64,000 nucleotides of DNA from Combretum micranthum (Eukaryota; Streptophyta; Magnoliopsida; Myrtales; Combretaceae). How positions within the stretch are numbered: position 1 is the stretch's first letter; each line of letters begins with the position of its first letter. Made by a program: the position numbers and the translations under genes. The stretch covers positions 558,001 through 622,000 of the forward strand of contig JAMXBD010000209.1 in assembly GCA_024138025.1 (NCBI GenBank). Reading direction: 5' to 3'. Positions 37,801 through 49,500 of this stretch are shown here, piece by piece. The notes under the pieces were generated by a model. It did no database searches. It saw only the letters and a program-made list of their open reading frames with translations, and had not been told where the DNA came from.

Positions 37801-40800
37801 ATGATACCAATACTGTACTGATACTAACCCAATATAAATCTGATACAGATAAAAATCCAACAATCCAAACAGGCCTCACCACTCCATCAAACAACCACCC
37901 ATAACCATTGTTCAACAACCATCTCAAACATACAAATCACCTACCTCCACGTCCCTTGCAAACCCAACCACCATAAAGCACCAACTAGAACCAATTCTAC
38001 CAACACCACCAAGACCAAAATCGAAGACCTACCACGTCAAACGCTGAATCCTACAAACCTAAAAACACACACAAAAACTAAAATACAAACTCGAAACACA
38101 AGCACACATCATAACCACTACCTTATCGCCACTGTAAACACAACTCCACGCTAAACAAACCACTCATCAAAACCAAACACAACGCTATCCAAACTTCTTG
38201 ACCATTTCGAAAATCCACTTTCAAATGAACACTATACCAAAACACAAACCATCTCGAACTACCACGAACACCATCTCAGACCTACACTCACCGAAGACCC
38301 ATCATCACCGAAAAATCGAGACCCACATGAAACCCATCAATTTCATCAAAACACCATAAGAAAACCTAGGAATTGATCGTCAAACCACTGCCTATCACTG
38401 CTCATTTAGTGTCAAATCAACAAGAGAGAATGAGAATGAGACAAAAAGCTCCTTCTTGCTAAACCCATTAAGGTGACCCATGCTCGACCCAACTTTGACC
38501 TATACTCGAATTGGAATTCCTCTTTTGGTTTGATTTTGACACCTAAACTCGTATAGAGGTCCAATCGTTGTGCTCTAAGGATTCTAAGACTTTTTTTTTT
38601 TTTTTTTACCTCTTTAGTTAATGCTGGACAGGTGTCAGACCACTATTGGTTCACTAGTCCACATAAGATAACGTTGTTAATGATGTTAATAGGAGTAGTG
38701 AAAAGGGGCACGAAAAGTTTAATTATTTATGGAATTTGACTTTTTAAAAGCTCAATTACCTAATTATCCATTTCGTTAAAGTTCAAGTACCAAAAGGTAC
38801 TTTTTCCTAAAAATAAATATTTGTATATATATATATATATATGTGTGGGATAATGTCACAAATGATACTTAGACTTTGGTAAAATATGCAATTAGGTACC
38901 TAAACTTTAAAATTGATCAATTTAATACCTATACTTTGAAATTGATCAGTTTAGCACCTTAAAAACTTTTAAATTAATCAATTTAGTATATGAAAGAACT
39001 TGATGGAGGTATTGTTGACGTTGACAAAGAGTTCTTTTAGATTCCAAATTGATCAATTTCAAAGTTGAGTTACTAAATACATCAATTTTAAAGTTAAAAT
39101 ACCTAATTGCATAATTGTCATAGTTCAGGTACCATTTATGATAATAACCCTCTCTCTTTCTCCATTGAAGTGTTTAAAGAATTTCTCGGTTCCTACTATC
39201 TACTTCCTTTAGCTACAATTCTTCCCAAAATACTATTACAATGGTCATTTACAATAGCAAGGATGCCGAGTATCGTGTCAACTTTCTAAAAATCCCCCTT
39301 CATTTATCCTAAGGTATTTCATAAAAGCTCTTTATATATTATATATATATATATTAAAGTTTATGGGTTCATTGTATTATTATTTATAAGCTTAATTCCT
39401 TTAAATGTTTTCTTTACTCTAACATTTGTAAAAATTTAAAAAGAAATTACAACTTTTTGGGGACCTAGGACCCTAGATTTGTAAAAACCTACTTATAATA
39501 TGAGGTAGCAAGTTAGTGTGGAAATAAACGAGAACACTCAATGAGTGAATCTCAAACATATAACAATTGCACTCAATGCAATAGTTAGAGAGAACACTCT
39601 CAAAATTAGGGTTTCAATTTCAAAATATGATATGAGTTTTTTTTTTCTCAAGAGAAAACTCTCTCAATTGTATTTCAAAATGTATAAAATATGATAGGTT
39701 CTACAAAGACGAGTCTTAGGCCTATTTATACAATTACATAAAAAACCTAAAAAGGCAAAATCCTTAAAAAGGTAAAATAATAAATATAATATTGACTAAT
39801 AATAAAAACAAATAAAGACAAATAATAAATACAAATCTAAAAAGGAAAATAATAAATATAATTTAGACCAATAATAAATATAAATAAATTGTGTAACATA
39901 TCCGACAAAGTAGCCCGGCTTAATATTGGTCAAGGCCGGCGGTGTAGCTGGTCAAGGCCTACGGCATAGTAGCTTGTCGTTTGCATCATTCTCTCTGATG
40001 TGAGAAAAACTTGTCCTCAAGTTTGAGGTTGACTTTGGATAAAAGGTTTTTCAACCTCGGAATAACGAAAATACACTTGGAATCACAAGTATCCTCCATG
40101 ATCAAATATGAGCCTCTTTTGCGGATATGTTTACACTTTCTCCTGTAAAACCTCACTCCCCTTTAACTCCATCATCTTCTTTCTTACTTATTTATCTTCT
40201 TTCCACTCCTCAACACCCCCTTGTATCTCCTGAGCAGTCTTAGTCTTTTCAATGAAAACTTTGTTAAAACTTCCAATTTTGTCATAAATTATGGCTTCAA
40301 CCTTTCCAAGACTCTCTCTCGCTAACTACTTGTTCTATAACTTTAATGTCACAGTTTTTATCCATAGTTATTGAAACTCCTTCTTTCTCATTCTCATCCA
40401 TAGTAACATGGATTTGAGCAATCTTAGAAGTTTCTTTGTACTGGTGTTTCCGCAAATTTGCTTTCACTGACCTCGGGAGTCTCATCATCTTTTGTGATAT
40501 TTTCAGGGGGTACTTTATGAATAAATCCCTTTCCATCGCGTTCAAGGGAAATAACTAGTGGATGTTCAACCTTCTCATCCACAGGCTTTTTTCTACTTTA
40601 AGAGGAACAGTTTTTGAAGATTCATATGAGGTCTCTTTAGGAGTTTTTTTAATGTGTTCTTTCCTATTCTCTTTTGGAGTAGGACATTCTTCCTTTTTCA
40701 AATCATTATTCTGTTCTTGAGGACATCTTTGTTCCTGTTGAAACATGATTTCCGCATAATTAAGAGGATGGAATTCAATTTTCAGCAATAGCTTCATCTT

Positions 40801-42027
40801 AAACCACGTTCTAACTGGTGGTTTTCCTTCACGACTTAATTTTTTTTGTAACATCTACCACCAAGCAGAAGCATAACATTTCAATCTATTAACCACCAAC
40901 TTAAACTTTTTCTCTTCAGGAATTTCTATATATTCAAAAATCCGCTCAATGTTAAAAATCCAATCTATGCAATTCTCAATCACTAGATTTCCACTAAAAT
41001 ATGGAATATCTATCTTTTGACAGAAATTATCACCATCTCTTTGATTAGTTCCTTTGGTATCTGCCACCATCATCACCGCCTCTCCTCCACGGTTGTCTAT
41101 TTTCATAGAAGACCTCATCCTCCTCAGTGGAGTCTTCATCTAAAATTTGAGTCCAACGATTTATAGCAACAAATCTGATAATGGGATTGCTACGTGCATA
41201 CTCTACCCTTGGTCGTCTCCCATAACTATTCCTATTCTTGTTAGTATCGGATCACTCGATCAGGTCATCAAAGCAATGCTCATAATGCCAGAATCTCTTA
41301 TCCATGCTACCCAACACCACCCTTCAAATATGTGGCTTGGTTCGTAGGACTTCCACATCCCGAACACTGTCAAGAACGTGATCACCTCCTAAACTGCTAT
41401 CTCCTGACATCTTCGCAGGAACTCTTCTTGCCCTGATACCAATCTGACGCAGCGTGAAAGCATAAAGGTAGAAAATCAATGTCACTAGATGATTTCTAAA
41501 AACACACAATCAAAAAACTTGCAATTTGCCCCTGATACTGTTTGGCACTTCTTCAGTCTTTTTTTCCTTTGACTCTACCATCTTCTTCTCCTCTGGCTCA
41601 ACAACACTTGTTTTACTTGTTTTCTTCTACAAAGACTAGTCTTAGGCCTATTTATACTATTACATAAAAATTCTAAAAAGGTAAAATAATAACTACAGTA
41701 TTGCCTAATAATAAAGACAAATAACTAATACAAATCAAAAAAGGAAAATAACAAATACAATTTAGACCGGTAATAAATACAAATAAGTCATATGACGTAA
41801 CCGACAAAGTAGGCTGGCTTAAAGGCTAGTCAAGACTAGCAATGTAGCTGGTCAAGGCCAATAGCATAGTAGCTTGTCATCCGCATCACAATAGCAAATA
41901 ATCTTAAAATTTGATCCTAGTATAGAAAATGGTGTCGGAAATCCTCATTCTATATAGTTAGTAATGCACTAAAGAGAAACCTACCTTTACTTGCTCTCCG
42001 ATGTAATCTCATCTTTCTGAATCTTAC

Positions 42028-42059
<32 letters not shown>

Positions 42060-43362
42060 GGTTTTCTTCTTCATATTGTTTACTTTGTCAACAATAAACA
42101 TTTTCAATAACTTCACTCGCGAAGGGCTATGTCTAGAAAAAATGTTACAGGGAAGGAAAAATCACCAGACTACTATTTTCACTCGGCAAAGTTCACATGT
42201 TGGTGATGATTAAGATTTTACGATCTTTTATGTCAGCTTTATGTTCCTTTTTCAATCCGATTTACTTTACAGGGAGCAACTTAAAATTTAAAGATGTGGA
42301 ATCAATAATGTGATGTTAGTTATATTAAACTAGTGGACTTAAATTTCATGATAAATTATAATTTTATAATTAAATATTGACAATTTATCAAAAAAATTAA
42401 AGAATATATTAATTATAAAATCGTGGAAATAAATATTGACAAGTTATCAAAAAATTTACATTAGAAATTTAATACCCACTCTTTTTTTTCTTTGTAAAAA
42501 CATATTTAAAATATTAATGGAGATTGGAATAGTTCTTTATCTTATATATCTAAAAATATTATGCAATATAATAAATGAATAAATATAGACGAAGAAGTCA
42601 TGATTGGAATAACAGTTACAATTATGAAATAGAAGAGAAATTATATTTAGAACATCATTACGGAAAAGTGAGAATATAATCACCATATTATTATCATATT
42701 AAAAGCATAACTGAATTATACACTCATATATAAGTCTTTTTTTAAAGTGAATTGACATTATTAAAAATTATATTCATATTACTTTTTTGTTTTGCCAAAT
42801 ATATATATATATATATATGAAGTTAAAATGGGCAAATCCTCTCTAAAACATTTGAGGAAAGGATGAAATAAAACAAAAAATTATAAATTTAGTTTTCCCA
42901 ATAGTAGTTCTTCGTTTTAGATTTCACCAAATTAAAGCCAATATCTTAAAAGTGCATATCCCACTCTTTTTAATTATCCTCAATTTCAATAAGTATAAAG
43001 TAGTAAAGCAAATTTGAGCGTTTTTATTCAAATTTCTTGTGAACTATTTCATATTTAAATTTATAAATTTGTTAGTCTGTTATAGAATTATATATACATA
43101 TATGAATATCAAGTAATTTAATTTCTGCTTAGTTTTTAATTCCATTTGGGTATTTATATGATTGGACAGGCCGATATCAGGGGCTTCTATGAACCCAGCA
43201 AGAAGCATCGGACCAGCGATAGTGAAGCACAATTTTAAAGGACTATGGGTTTACATAGTAGGACCAATACTTGGAGCCGTAGTTGCAGGATTTGTATACA
43301 ACTTGATGAGACCTACGGATAAGCCCCTTTGCGATATTGCAAAAAAGATCACGAAGACATAG
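34893..43362 (+). CDS. NIP: NIP aquaporin (nodulin-26-like intrinsic protein), 5 exons, 260 aa
   Basis: Exons: 34893-35000, 35111-35332, 36082-36279, 36685-36746, 43170-43362; they total 783 nt and end in TAG. The product has six membrane helices. Half-helix loops carry NPA boxes at residues 93-95 (HFNPAVT) and 205-207 (SMNPARS). Selectivity-filter positions read W73 in helix 2, probably V185 in helix 5, A202 and R208, the W-V-A-R pattern of NIP subgroup I, which in other plants passes water, glycerol and small uncharged solutes. The C-terminus [13 protein letters not shown] is like NIP1/NIP4 (RxTDKPLxEI) but stops early, without the serine that calcium-dependent kinases phosphorylate in nodulin 26. 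The N-terminus is acidic and soluble. Intron 1 has a GC donor (aaaag|gcaagg); introns 2-4 are GT-AG. Intron 4 is 6423 bp and full of transposons. Confidence 0.92.
35001..35110 (+). other. NIP intron 1, GC-AG type
   Basis: The donor is CAAAAG|gcaagg and the acceptor is ttttttttaag|GTTCTT. Only this junction keeps the reading frame; the nearby GT at 35012 would create a stop in exon 2. AAG|GC matches the strong exon-side consensus needed by GC donors. Confidence 0.85.
35687..35980. repeat. MITE in NIP intron 2
   Basis: The left end GGAATGTTTGGTACGCTTGG and the inverse of the right end (GTTATGTTTGGTATACTGG) form TIRs of about 25 bp around a 290-bp AT-rich core with gaatgga repeats. Target duplication is not clear. 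It does not disturb the splice sites. Confidence 0.65.
37224..38807. mobile_element. Mutator-like element (1584 bp) with 9-bp target duplication, in NIP intron 4
   Basis: The terminal inverted repeats are about 180 bp long: the left starts GGGAAAAAGTCCCGTTTGG and the right inverse reads GGAAAAAGTACCTTTTGG, with shared blocks such as ctattaaca and aactaaagagg. The 9-bp sequence TAAAAATAA flanks both ends perfectly (37215-37223 and 38808-38816). Long TIRs plus a 9-bp target site identify a Mutator-like transposon. The interior has no transposase and is C/A-rich on this strand (about 37880-38400), unlike the surrounding AT-rich intron, so it may include captured host DNA. It holds a smaller MITE-like insert at 37703-37876. 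Confidence 0.88.
37703..37876. repeat. Tourist-like MITE nested in the Mutator-like element
   Basis: The left end GGGCTTGTTTAAATTGTCG and the inverse of the right end (AGGCCTGTTTGGATTGTTGG) are TIRs close to the GGGCCTGTTTGG ends of Tourist/PIF-type MITEs. The core words gatgaaaaacagata and ctgatacagat relate it to the repeats at 3053 and 43894. Confidence 0.55.
38846..39147. repeat. MITE, family M copy 3, in NIP intron 4
   Basis: It starts GGGATAATGTCACAAATG and its inverse right end reads GGGTTATTATCATAAATGG; the inverted similarity extends about 100 bp (cctaaactttaaaattgatc). It is about 300 bp long with no ORF, despite the short open frame at 39107. The TIR words ggtacctgaact recall those of the neighbouring Mutator-like element, so family M may be Mutator-derived. 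Confidence 0.7.
39501..41888 (-). mobile_element. LTR-gag-LTR (TR-GAG-like) Ty3/gypsy derivative in NIP intron 4
   Basis: Direct repeats: the left LTR is about 39501-39988 and the right LTR about 41445-41888. They share acaaagacgagtcttaggcc, gtagctggtcaaggcc and catagtagcttgtc, and both end GCATCA. On the - strand the right one is the 5' LTR; just inside it lies TTGGTATCAGGGC (41442-41430), a primer site for initiator tRNA-Met. A gag fragment follows, and then a short tail with aacttgaggacaag near the 3' LTR; protease to integrase are missing. Flanks taata and caata differ by one base and could be the target duplication. The inner parts of the two LTRs (39501-39690 and 41445-41620) do not align well, so one has been altered. 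Confidence 0.7.
40297..41139 (-). pseudogene. Ty3/gypsy gag fragment
   Basis: The upper part (41139-40855) reads IDIPYFSGN…[30 protein letters not shown]…YASAWW, matching the retrotransposon gag core of plant gypsy elements. It continues after a frame break as [17 protein letters not shown]…[13 protein letters not shown]…CPQ (about 40854-40700). Beyond this the sequence becomes charged and low in similarity, with another frame break near 40550. No zinc knuckle or pol domain follows. It is non-functional as it stands and lies antisense to the aquaporin gene. Confidence 0.75.
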
Positions 43363-45419
43363 TTAAATAAAAAAGATTTATCGGTATTAACACGTCTTTA
43401 TCGTAATGAAAAACTATTAATATTTCAATAAAATGATCAAGAGGGTAGAAGTGTATGTATGTGAGATGATCATGAAGAAGATTGGACATCATAACTAGTA
43501 GCTTTCATATCTTCTTTTGGAATTTTTGACAATGAATTCGATTTTGGCTATCTTTTATTGAAGCTAGTTTTACCTATTTATATTTTACATTCTCGTGGAG
43601 TTCGTATATGAGTTTATAGCCTTGTTTAAATGAGTTTTGCTGATGATATTTCAAATAGGTAACATAATATTATTATTCAAAACTATTTTTGGATACATCT
43701 TTGTTGTATGTTTAATAACAATTATAATAGCAACAACATTAGAACCTACTATTAGTTATTGGTATTCATGTTATGTACGTGTGGTATTTAATCTTGTGAA
43801 ATTATTATTATTAGTGGTAGTAATAGATAATAAGGCTTGCCCAACCTAAGTAATTATAGCAGGATGGATATCAATGAGCATAGGTATTGTTTATTGGGTT
43901 GTTCGGATTGTTTGATTGTTATCTGTATTTTATCTATAACCTTATCTGTATTTGATATATATCATATCTGTTTGATTTATTTATGAATAAAAACATCTGT
44001 TTTTTATCTATATTTATTTCTTAACAAACAATCTATTTAAAAATAAATAAATTAAGATGTTAAAATGATTAGAATCAGACAAACTAAATAGGCAAACCCT
44101 ATTTAAAAGTAGAACCACGTATAAGTTGGATTTTTATTTTCTTTCTATTATTAAATGAAGCAGAGCTAATTTATTAGAAAAGATAATAATGAATAATAGG
44201 TCATCTAATAGTTGAATCTTTTTCCTTTTTTTTTTTATTATTTGTGACTAAATGGGTATGGTTCATGGTTGAACCGTAGACCCATGAACCAAACCGAAGG
44301 TGCCTTTTATTGTTAAAAGAAATACTCAGCTGGACCATATATAGTTTAGACTGAGGTTTTCGTTTGTAGAAGTGAAACAAACCAAAGTGAATTGCGCATG
44401 TATTTATACTTAGGCTATAATAGTATTTCAGCATATGAAAATGCATATTTAGTATTCATCATTTCCAATAATCTTGTAATCTAATAGTATTATTATTCTT
44501 TTCAGTGGGATGATAATGACTCAAATCTCCCTCTTCATTGAAATAGTAGGAAAAAGAAAAAAAAAAAAAAAAAGGGAATAGTCTTCTATATCATATAATG
44601 TTCCATTTGAATCAATAAATTTTTTTTCCTATTTAAATCCTTATGGCTTGTTCATTTCATCGTATTTCGATTCAACATGAATATAAAAGGGTTGTAATGG
44701 CTATAATAATATTTACTGGGTGCAAAAAATAAAACAAATAATTATTGGAATAAAAAGTAAAATATCTATAATACCCGTTATCTTTATTACAAAAAGAGGT
44801 TAATTGCATAGATGATATCGTTAAAATAAGGATATTTATAATAAAGTTAGAAAATAAATCATTGAATTACAATTCATGGATAGAGGACATGAATTGCTAA
44901 TCATTATTTTACGTAATAATAATTCATTATGAATTAACATTCTCCTCAATTGATCATCATAAAAGCAATTTTACGTTGAACAAAAAAACGAGAATTAATA
45001 ACTATTTATGTCAAGTGAACCAACTGTTAATGTTTTTCAACTTCTACAAAAACAACAATTTTATTAGTTTCTTTGAATATTTTGTTCATCATTCACGTAT
45101 GTCAACTTTTGATTTGTAATGTAGTTGGCTAAGGAGGCTAAGGCTTCCACAATCTTCCTATGCCATGCACTAAAGGATACTTAAAATGTAACAATCCATT
45201 GTACACCATACAGCAATCTAGTATTGGCATCCATGCCACTTAAATATTTCCAACACGATTATAAGGTATGCCCTTGACCAAGAGACATCACTAAGTAATA
45301 TTAGTTTCATTGTATCATGCAATTGCTAAATATATATGAATCTAGACATATATAGGGTCATGAGCCCCAAAAGATATTATGATAGCAATGGAAGTAATCT
45401 GAGCATGTATAAAACATAT
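43363..45419. other. 3' flank of NIP and intergenic DNA, no gene recognised
   Basis: The NIP 3' UTR probably lies within the first 300 bp (aataaaatgat at about 43428 is a candidate poly-A signal). Bases 43894-44033 are an inverted copy of the repeat at 3053. The stretch 44640-45020 has aattcatta-type inverted words that suggest a decayed MITE. Nothing coding was recognised. Confidence 0.45.
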
Positions 45420-46514
45420 TGTTGCAAGAGTTGAACATGGGCTAGTAGAGATTGCTCCTGCAAGCACCAAAAGATAGATCAGAGAGACGTTGAAGGTTGC
45501 CTGGCGTAGCCACTCTAATGCTTAAGTCGGTCTGCGGGTAAAATTAGGATTTATACAAAAAAGAAAAAATGTCAAGTAACTAGCTTTCTTGTTTGTACTC
45601 TATGGTTTTCTGTTCCCTTTCTTGTCCCCTTGCCAAGGAGGCAAAGGTAGTATTTCTAGGGTTTTAAGATCATACTAGGACAAGGATTGGTACTAGGCAC
45701 GAAGATGGTACCCGAGCTGGTGAGCCTAACTTTGTAGAGTGTGGCCGAGCTATTGATATTCCCCTGGTCATGAGATGTGATTAGGACGCGTATTACAGCT
45801 GAGGAGATGAGGATCCAAGGTCGGGCTGGTTGAGGTTGAGCTGTTAGACCCATCTTCCTAATAAGCTCGTAGAACTATCCCGATGCAAGGACTTGATAAT
45901 GAGTCCTGCATCACCACGCACAGCTGGGGTGTTGTGCTCTTAGATGACTTGAGGTCAGGATGTACTGAGCTACCATGTTAGTGGGCCTTCGAGGTAGTAA
46001 GGGTTTCTAGGCCCAAGGGATCAAGTGGGCCTAGGGTTATACCTAGGTTATACTTTATTATCAAACAACCCCACACCTCCCCCCCCGGTCATTGTGAGAG
46101 CAAAGAGAGTGTACAACCCACGAGATCATTGGATTGGGAAGGTCGTCTCGGAGCGAGCTGCACTTTCCGTTTGAGCTGCATCCTCGTTTAGTGATATTTT
46201 GCTGTGAGGACCATTGTGTTTCCTGTGTGATGTCATACCTAATACGTTTCGTGTTATTCAAGGGAGTACGGTATTTCCAAGAGGACCTATAGATTTGAAA
46301 GGTCCTGGTAATAATTATGTATGAGCCTGACAGTTGCAGCTATTGGTCATGGCGTCAGGGTCATGCAGCCTGCTCGCAAGTCTTAAGGAGTCTGGGCTTT
46401 AGCGCTTCCTCCCTTCTTCTATAAATATTAATCTTCCGTAAGGATTCTCTCTCATCATTTTCCATACTTCATTGAAAGAGTCACCAACCACCTTTCTCGA
46501 GTTCTATTCCGAAG
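45420..46514 (+). repeat. Probable Ty3/gypsy LTR, interrupted by the hAT element
   Basis: This is noticeably less AT-rich than its surroundings. It contains ggttgcctggcgtagccact followed by ctaatgcttaagtcgg, a phrase typical of Tat-type gypsy LTRs, and a TATA box (ctataaatatt at 46421) followed by a pyrimidine-rich leader, which gives + orientation. It stops exactly where the hAT transposon starts, so the rest should lie to the right of 51296, but I could not define its end. Confidence 0.5.
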
Positions 46515-49500
46515 TAGGGGTGTGAAAAAAAAAAATCGAATGTTTTGGACAACTGAACCGAAACTAGAAAACCAATAAAAAAAACGATTAATCGATCAAT
46601 CATTTTGGTTTAGGATTAGCATTTTTAATTTTTTCAGTTTTCAATTTTTGTTTTGGTTTTTAGATACTAGAATCCGATGGATTCGGTTAACCGATCCATA
46701 ACTATAAATATATATAATTTATAATGTACCCATTTAATTACTTTTTTAAAACATATCAATTGAGGATGTTGAAAGTTGAAATCATACCTATTTCTTTTTC
46801 TTGGCTGCACGTACCACGTAGCCCCTATGCCTTCGACCTTCCCTTAACTTCAATTAGGAATTGAAACCCTAAAACCTATTTCATTTTCTCACTACAGCAA
46901 CGCAGCCCTCAGCCCTTTCTCCTCTCTACAATTTGTAGTGTCTCGCCTCGATCTTCTCCGCCTCTTCTCTGGGTCCAATTTTGTCGTTGGTAAACCTAAA
47001 CCTAGAGAGAAGGTACGCCGATTATGATTTTATATTAACATTTTATTCAATTGATATGTGAGCTTGACAATGATACAACTTAAGTAAGTTTGTTTCTATA
47101 ACGTATGAATCTTGTTCTATCTTATCGGGAATGGTTTGTGTTGATGTTGGATTATATAATTATGGTTTCTAGTTTGGACAGTTTCAACTCCAATGTGCTT
47201 TTGCTATATAATCACTTTCGTAATTGTAGAGTTGTAATTTTTATAATAAATAAGTTCTGAATGAGGAGGATCATTCAATTCTTGTGATTTAAAAGGATGA
47301 TGATGATGATGATTTATGCTATATAGGAAATAGAAATTAGACTGATGATAGGATTACTTCTAAGGTGTAATTAGTTTGTGTTCTTGGCGAAGCTCTCAAT
47401 GTTCTATGATCCTTATGCCATGCAATTTCTATTAATATGCTAGAACCATTCTCCTTTTTAAAGTGTGAATGCCATAGCAATCACACTGATTTTGTCAGTG
47501 CAAACAAGAATGGTGATGTAGGGCATGGAGAACTCGAACAATAGTCCATCACACAATCTATTTCAAACTTTTCAAATCCATAACTGAACCATATATGCAC
47601 TAACACTATATACTATCCGCCAAAAGAGACATGCATATTTAAGATGCATAAGAAAATAAAGCTACATCACAATAACTTTCTAGAACATAAAGTTATGCCA
47701 TGAAACACATCTATATGGATGATATGATATCCTTTTGATGCAAAGGTAGTGATAGGTAAAGTATACAATACCACAATCTCAGGAATATTTAAATGAAAAA
47801 GAAATTTGAATACACTAACAAGCCTCAAGTTCTACCAAATGATTCAATTTAGTGTATAAATCCATTACAAATGAAGTAAAATCTATATATTGCTTTAAAT
47901 GGATTTTTTTCTCTAAACGAGATCAACAATATTAGAATCCCTTATTTTACTACTTTAATAGGAAAAAAACTAAAAAAGTTATGTTTGTATCGTGTTTGTA
48001 TTGATACTACAGTGTTAGCTAGTAGAAACATTTAGGGGGGGAGAAAGACAGAAAGTGGAACATAGTTATTGTATTAATAATTATATTGTACAATGTTTTT
48101 GGTATAAGATCTTGTTTTAATTTTCTTTTTATTGTTATGCCTCCAAGATTCACTTACTCAATTTAGTTTTATCTAGTAAATCTTTTATATATATATATAT
48201 ATTGTTGTAGATGTTTAGCATTGGGGATAATGAAAAAACCACAAACTCTACTTCAGATGAGGTCCCTCAAGCTTTAATTAATGAGAATGTGAACTCCCAA
48301 CCTTTAAATGGTGATGGGAATGCAACAAAATATCCTCCTCCTCAACCAACTAATTCAAAGGTACATAAAAGAAAGCCATCTTAGGTTTGGGAACATTTTG
48401 AGAAGAAAAATGATGCCAATGATCTTAGAGCTACATGTAAACATTGCACAAAGTCTCTTATATTTATATCTGTTGATGGAACAAGTTGTTTGGGTAATCA
48501 TCTGAGTAGATGTAAAAATTATCCTTATAATGTTGACAAGAGCCAATCAACATTAGCTTTTAAACCTATACCTAAATCCGATGAGGGGACTTGTGCAAAT
48601 CTGATTAGTAATTGGAAGTTTAATAAAGAAGAATATAGGAGATATCTAGTTAGGATGATCATTGTTGATGAATTATCTTTTAATTTTATGGAATTGAGGG
48701 GTTTCATGATTTTTGTCAAGTGATGCAACCACATTTTCAAATCCCTTCATGTACAACTATAGGAAGAGATTGCTACAATATTTATGAGGAGGGAATGGGA
48801 AAATTGAAAAATATTTTAAGAAAATGTCATCAAGAATTTGTCTTATTACTGATACATGAACATCTATTAAGAATTTATCTTATATGTGTCTTACTACACA
48901 CTTCATTGATGATGATTAGAAAATGCACAAAAGAATTATTTTCTTTTGTCGAATTTCTGGTCATCCTGGGGGGGAAGGGTAATTGGCATGGCTGTTGAGA
49001 GGTGTTTACTTAATTAGGGAATTGATTGGGTGTTTACTTTAACTGTTGACAATGCATCCTCAAATAATTTTGGCTTATAGTATTTGAAAAGAAGGTTAAA
49101 TAGTTGGAAGGGAAGTGTCTTGGGGGACGAGCACTTGCATGTGAGAAGTTGTGCACGTATTTTGAATTTGGTTGTAAAAGATGGTTTGTGTGAAATAAAT
49201 GACTCTATTGCAAGAATTAGGCATGCAGTAAAGTATGTGAAATCTTTTGCTTCTAGCAACCAAAAGTTTAAAAATTGTGTAGAAAAAGAGAAGATTGATA
49301 GTAAGAGTCATTTGTGCTTAGATGTAGAGACTAGATGGAACTCAACATATCTAATGTTAGAGGTAAGCTCAAAATTTCAAAAAGCTTTTGATTTGTTAGA
49401 GGTTACTGATAGTAGGTATTCTATGGATCTTATTATGAAGGAAGGCACGCCAATGTTTGATGATTGGGAATATGCTAGATCATTATTGCCTTTTCTTAAG

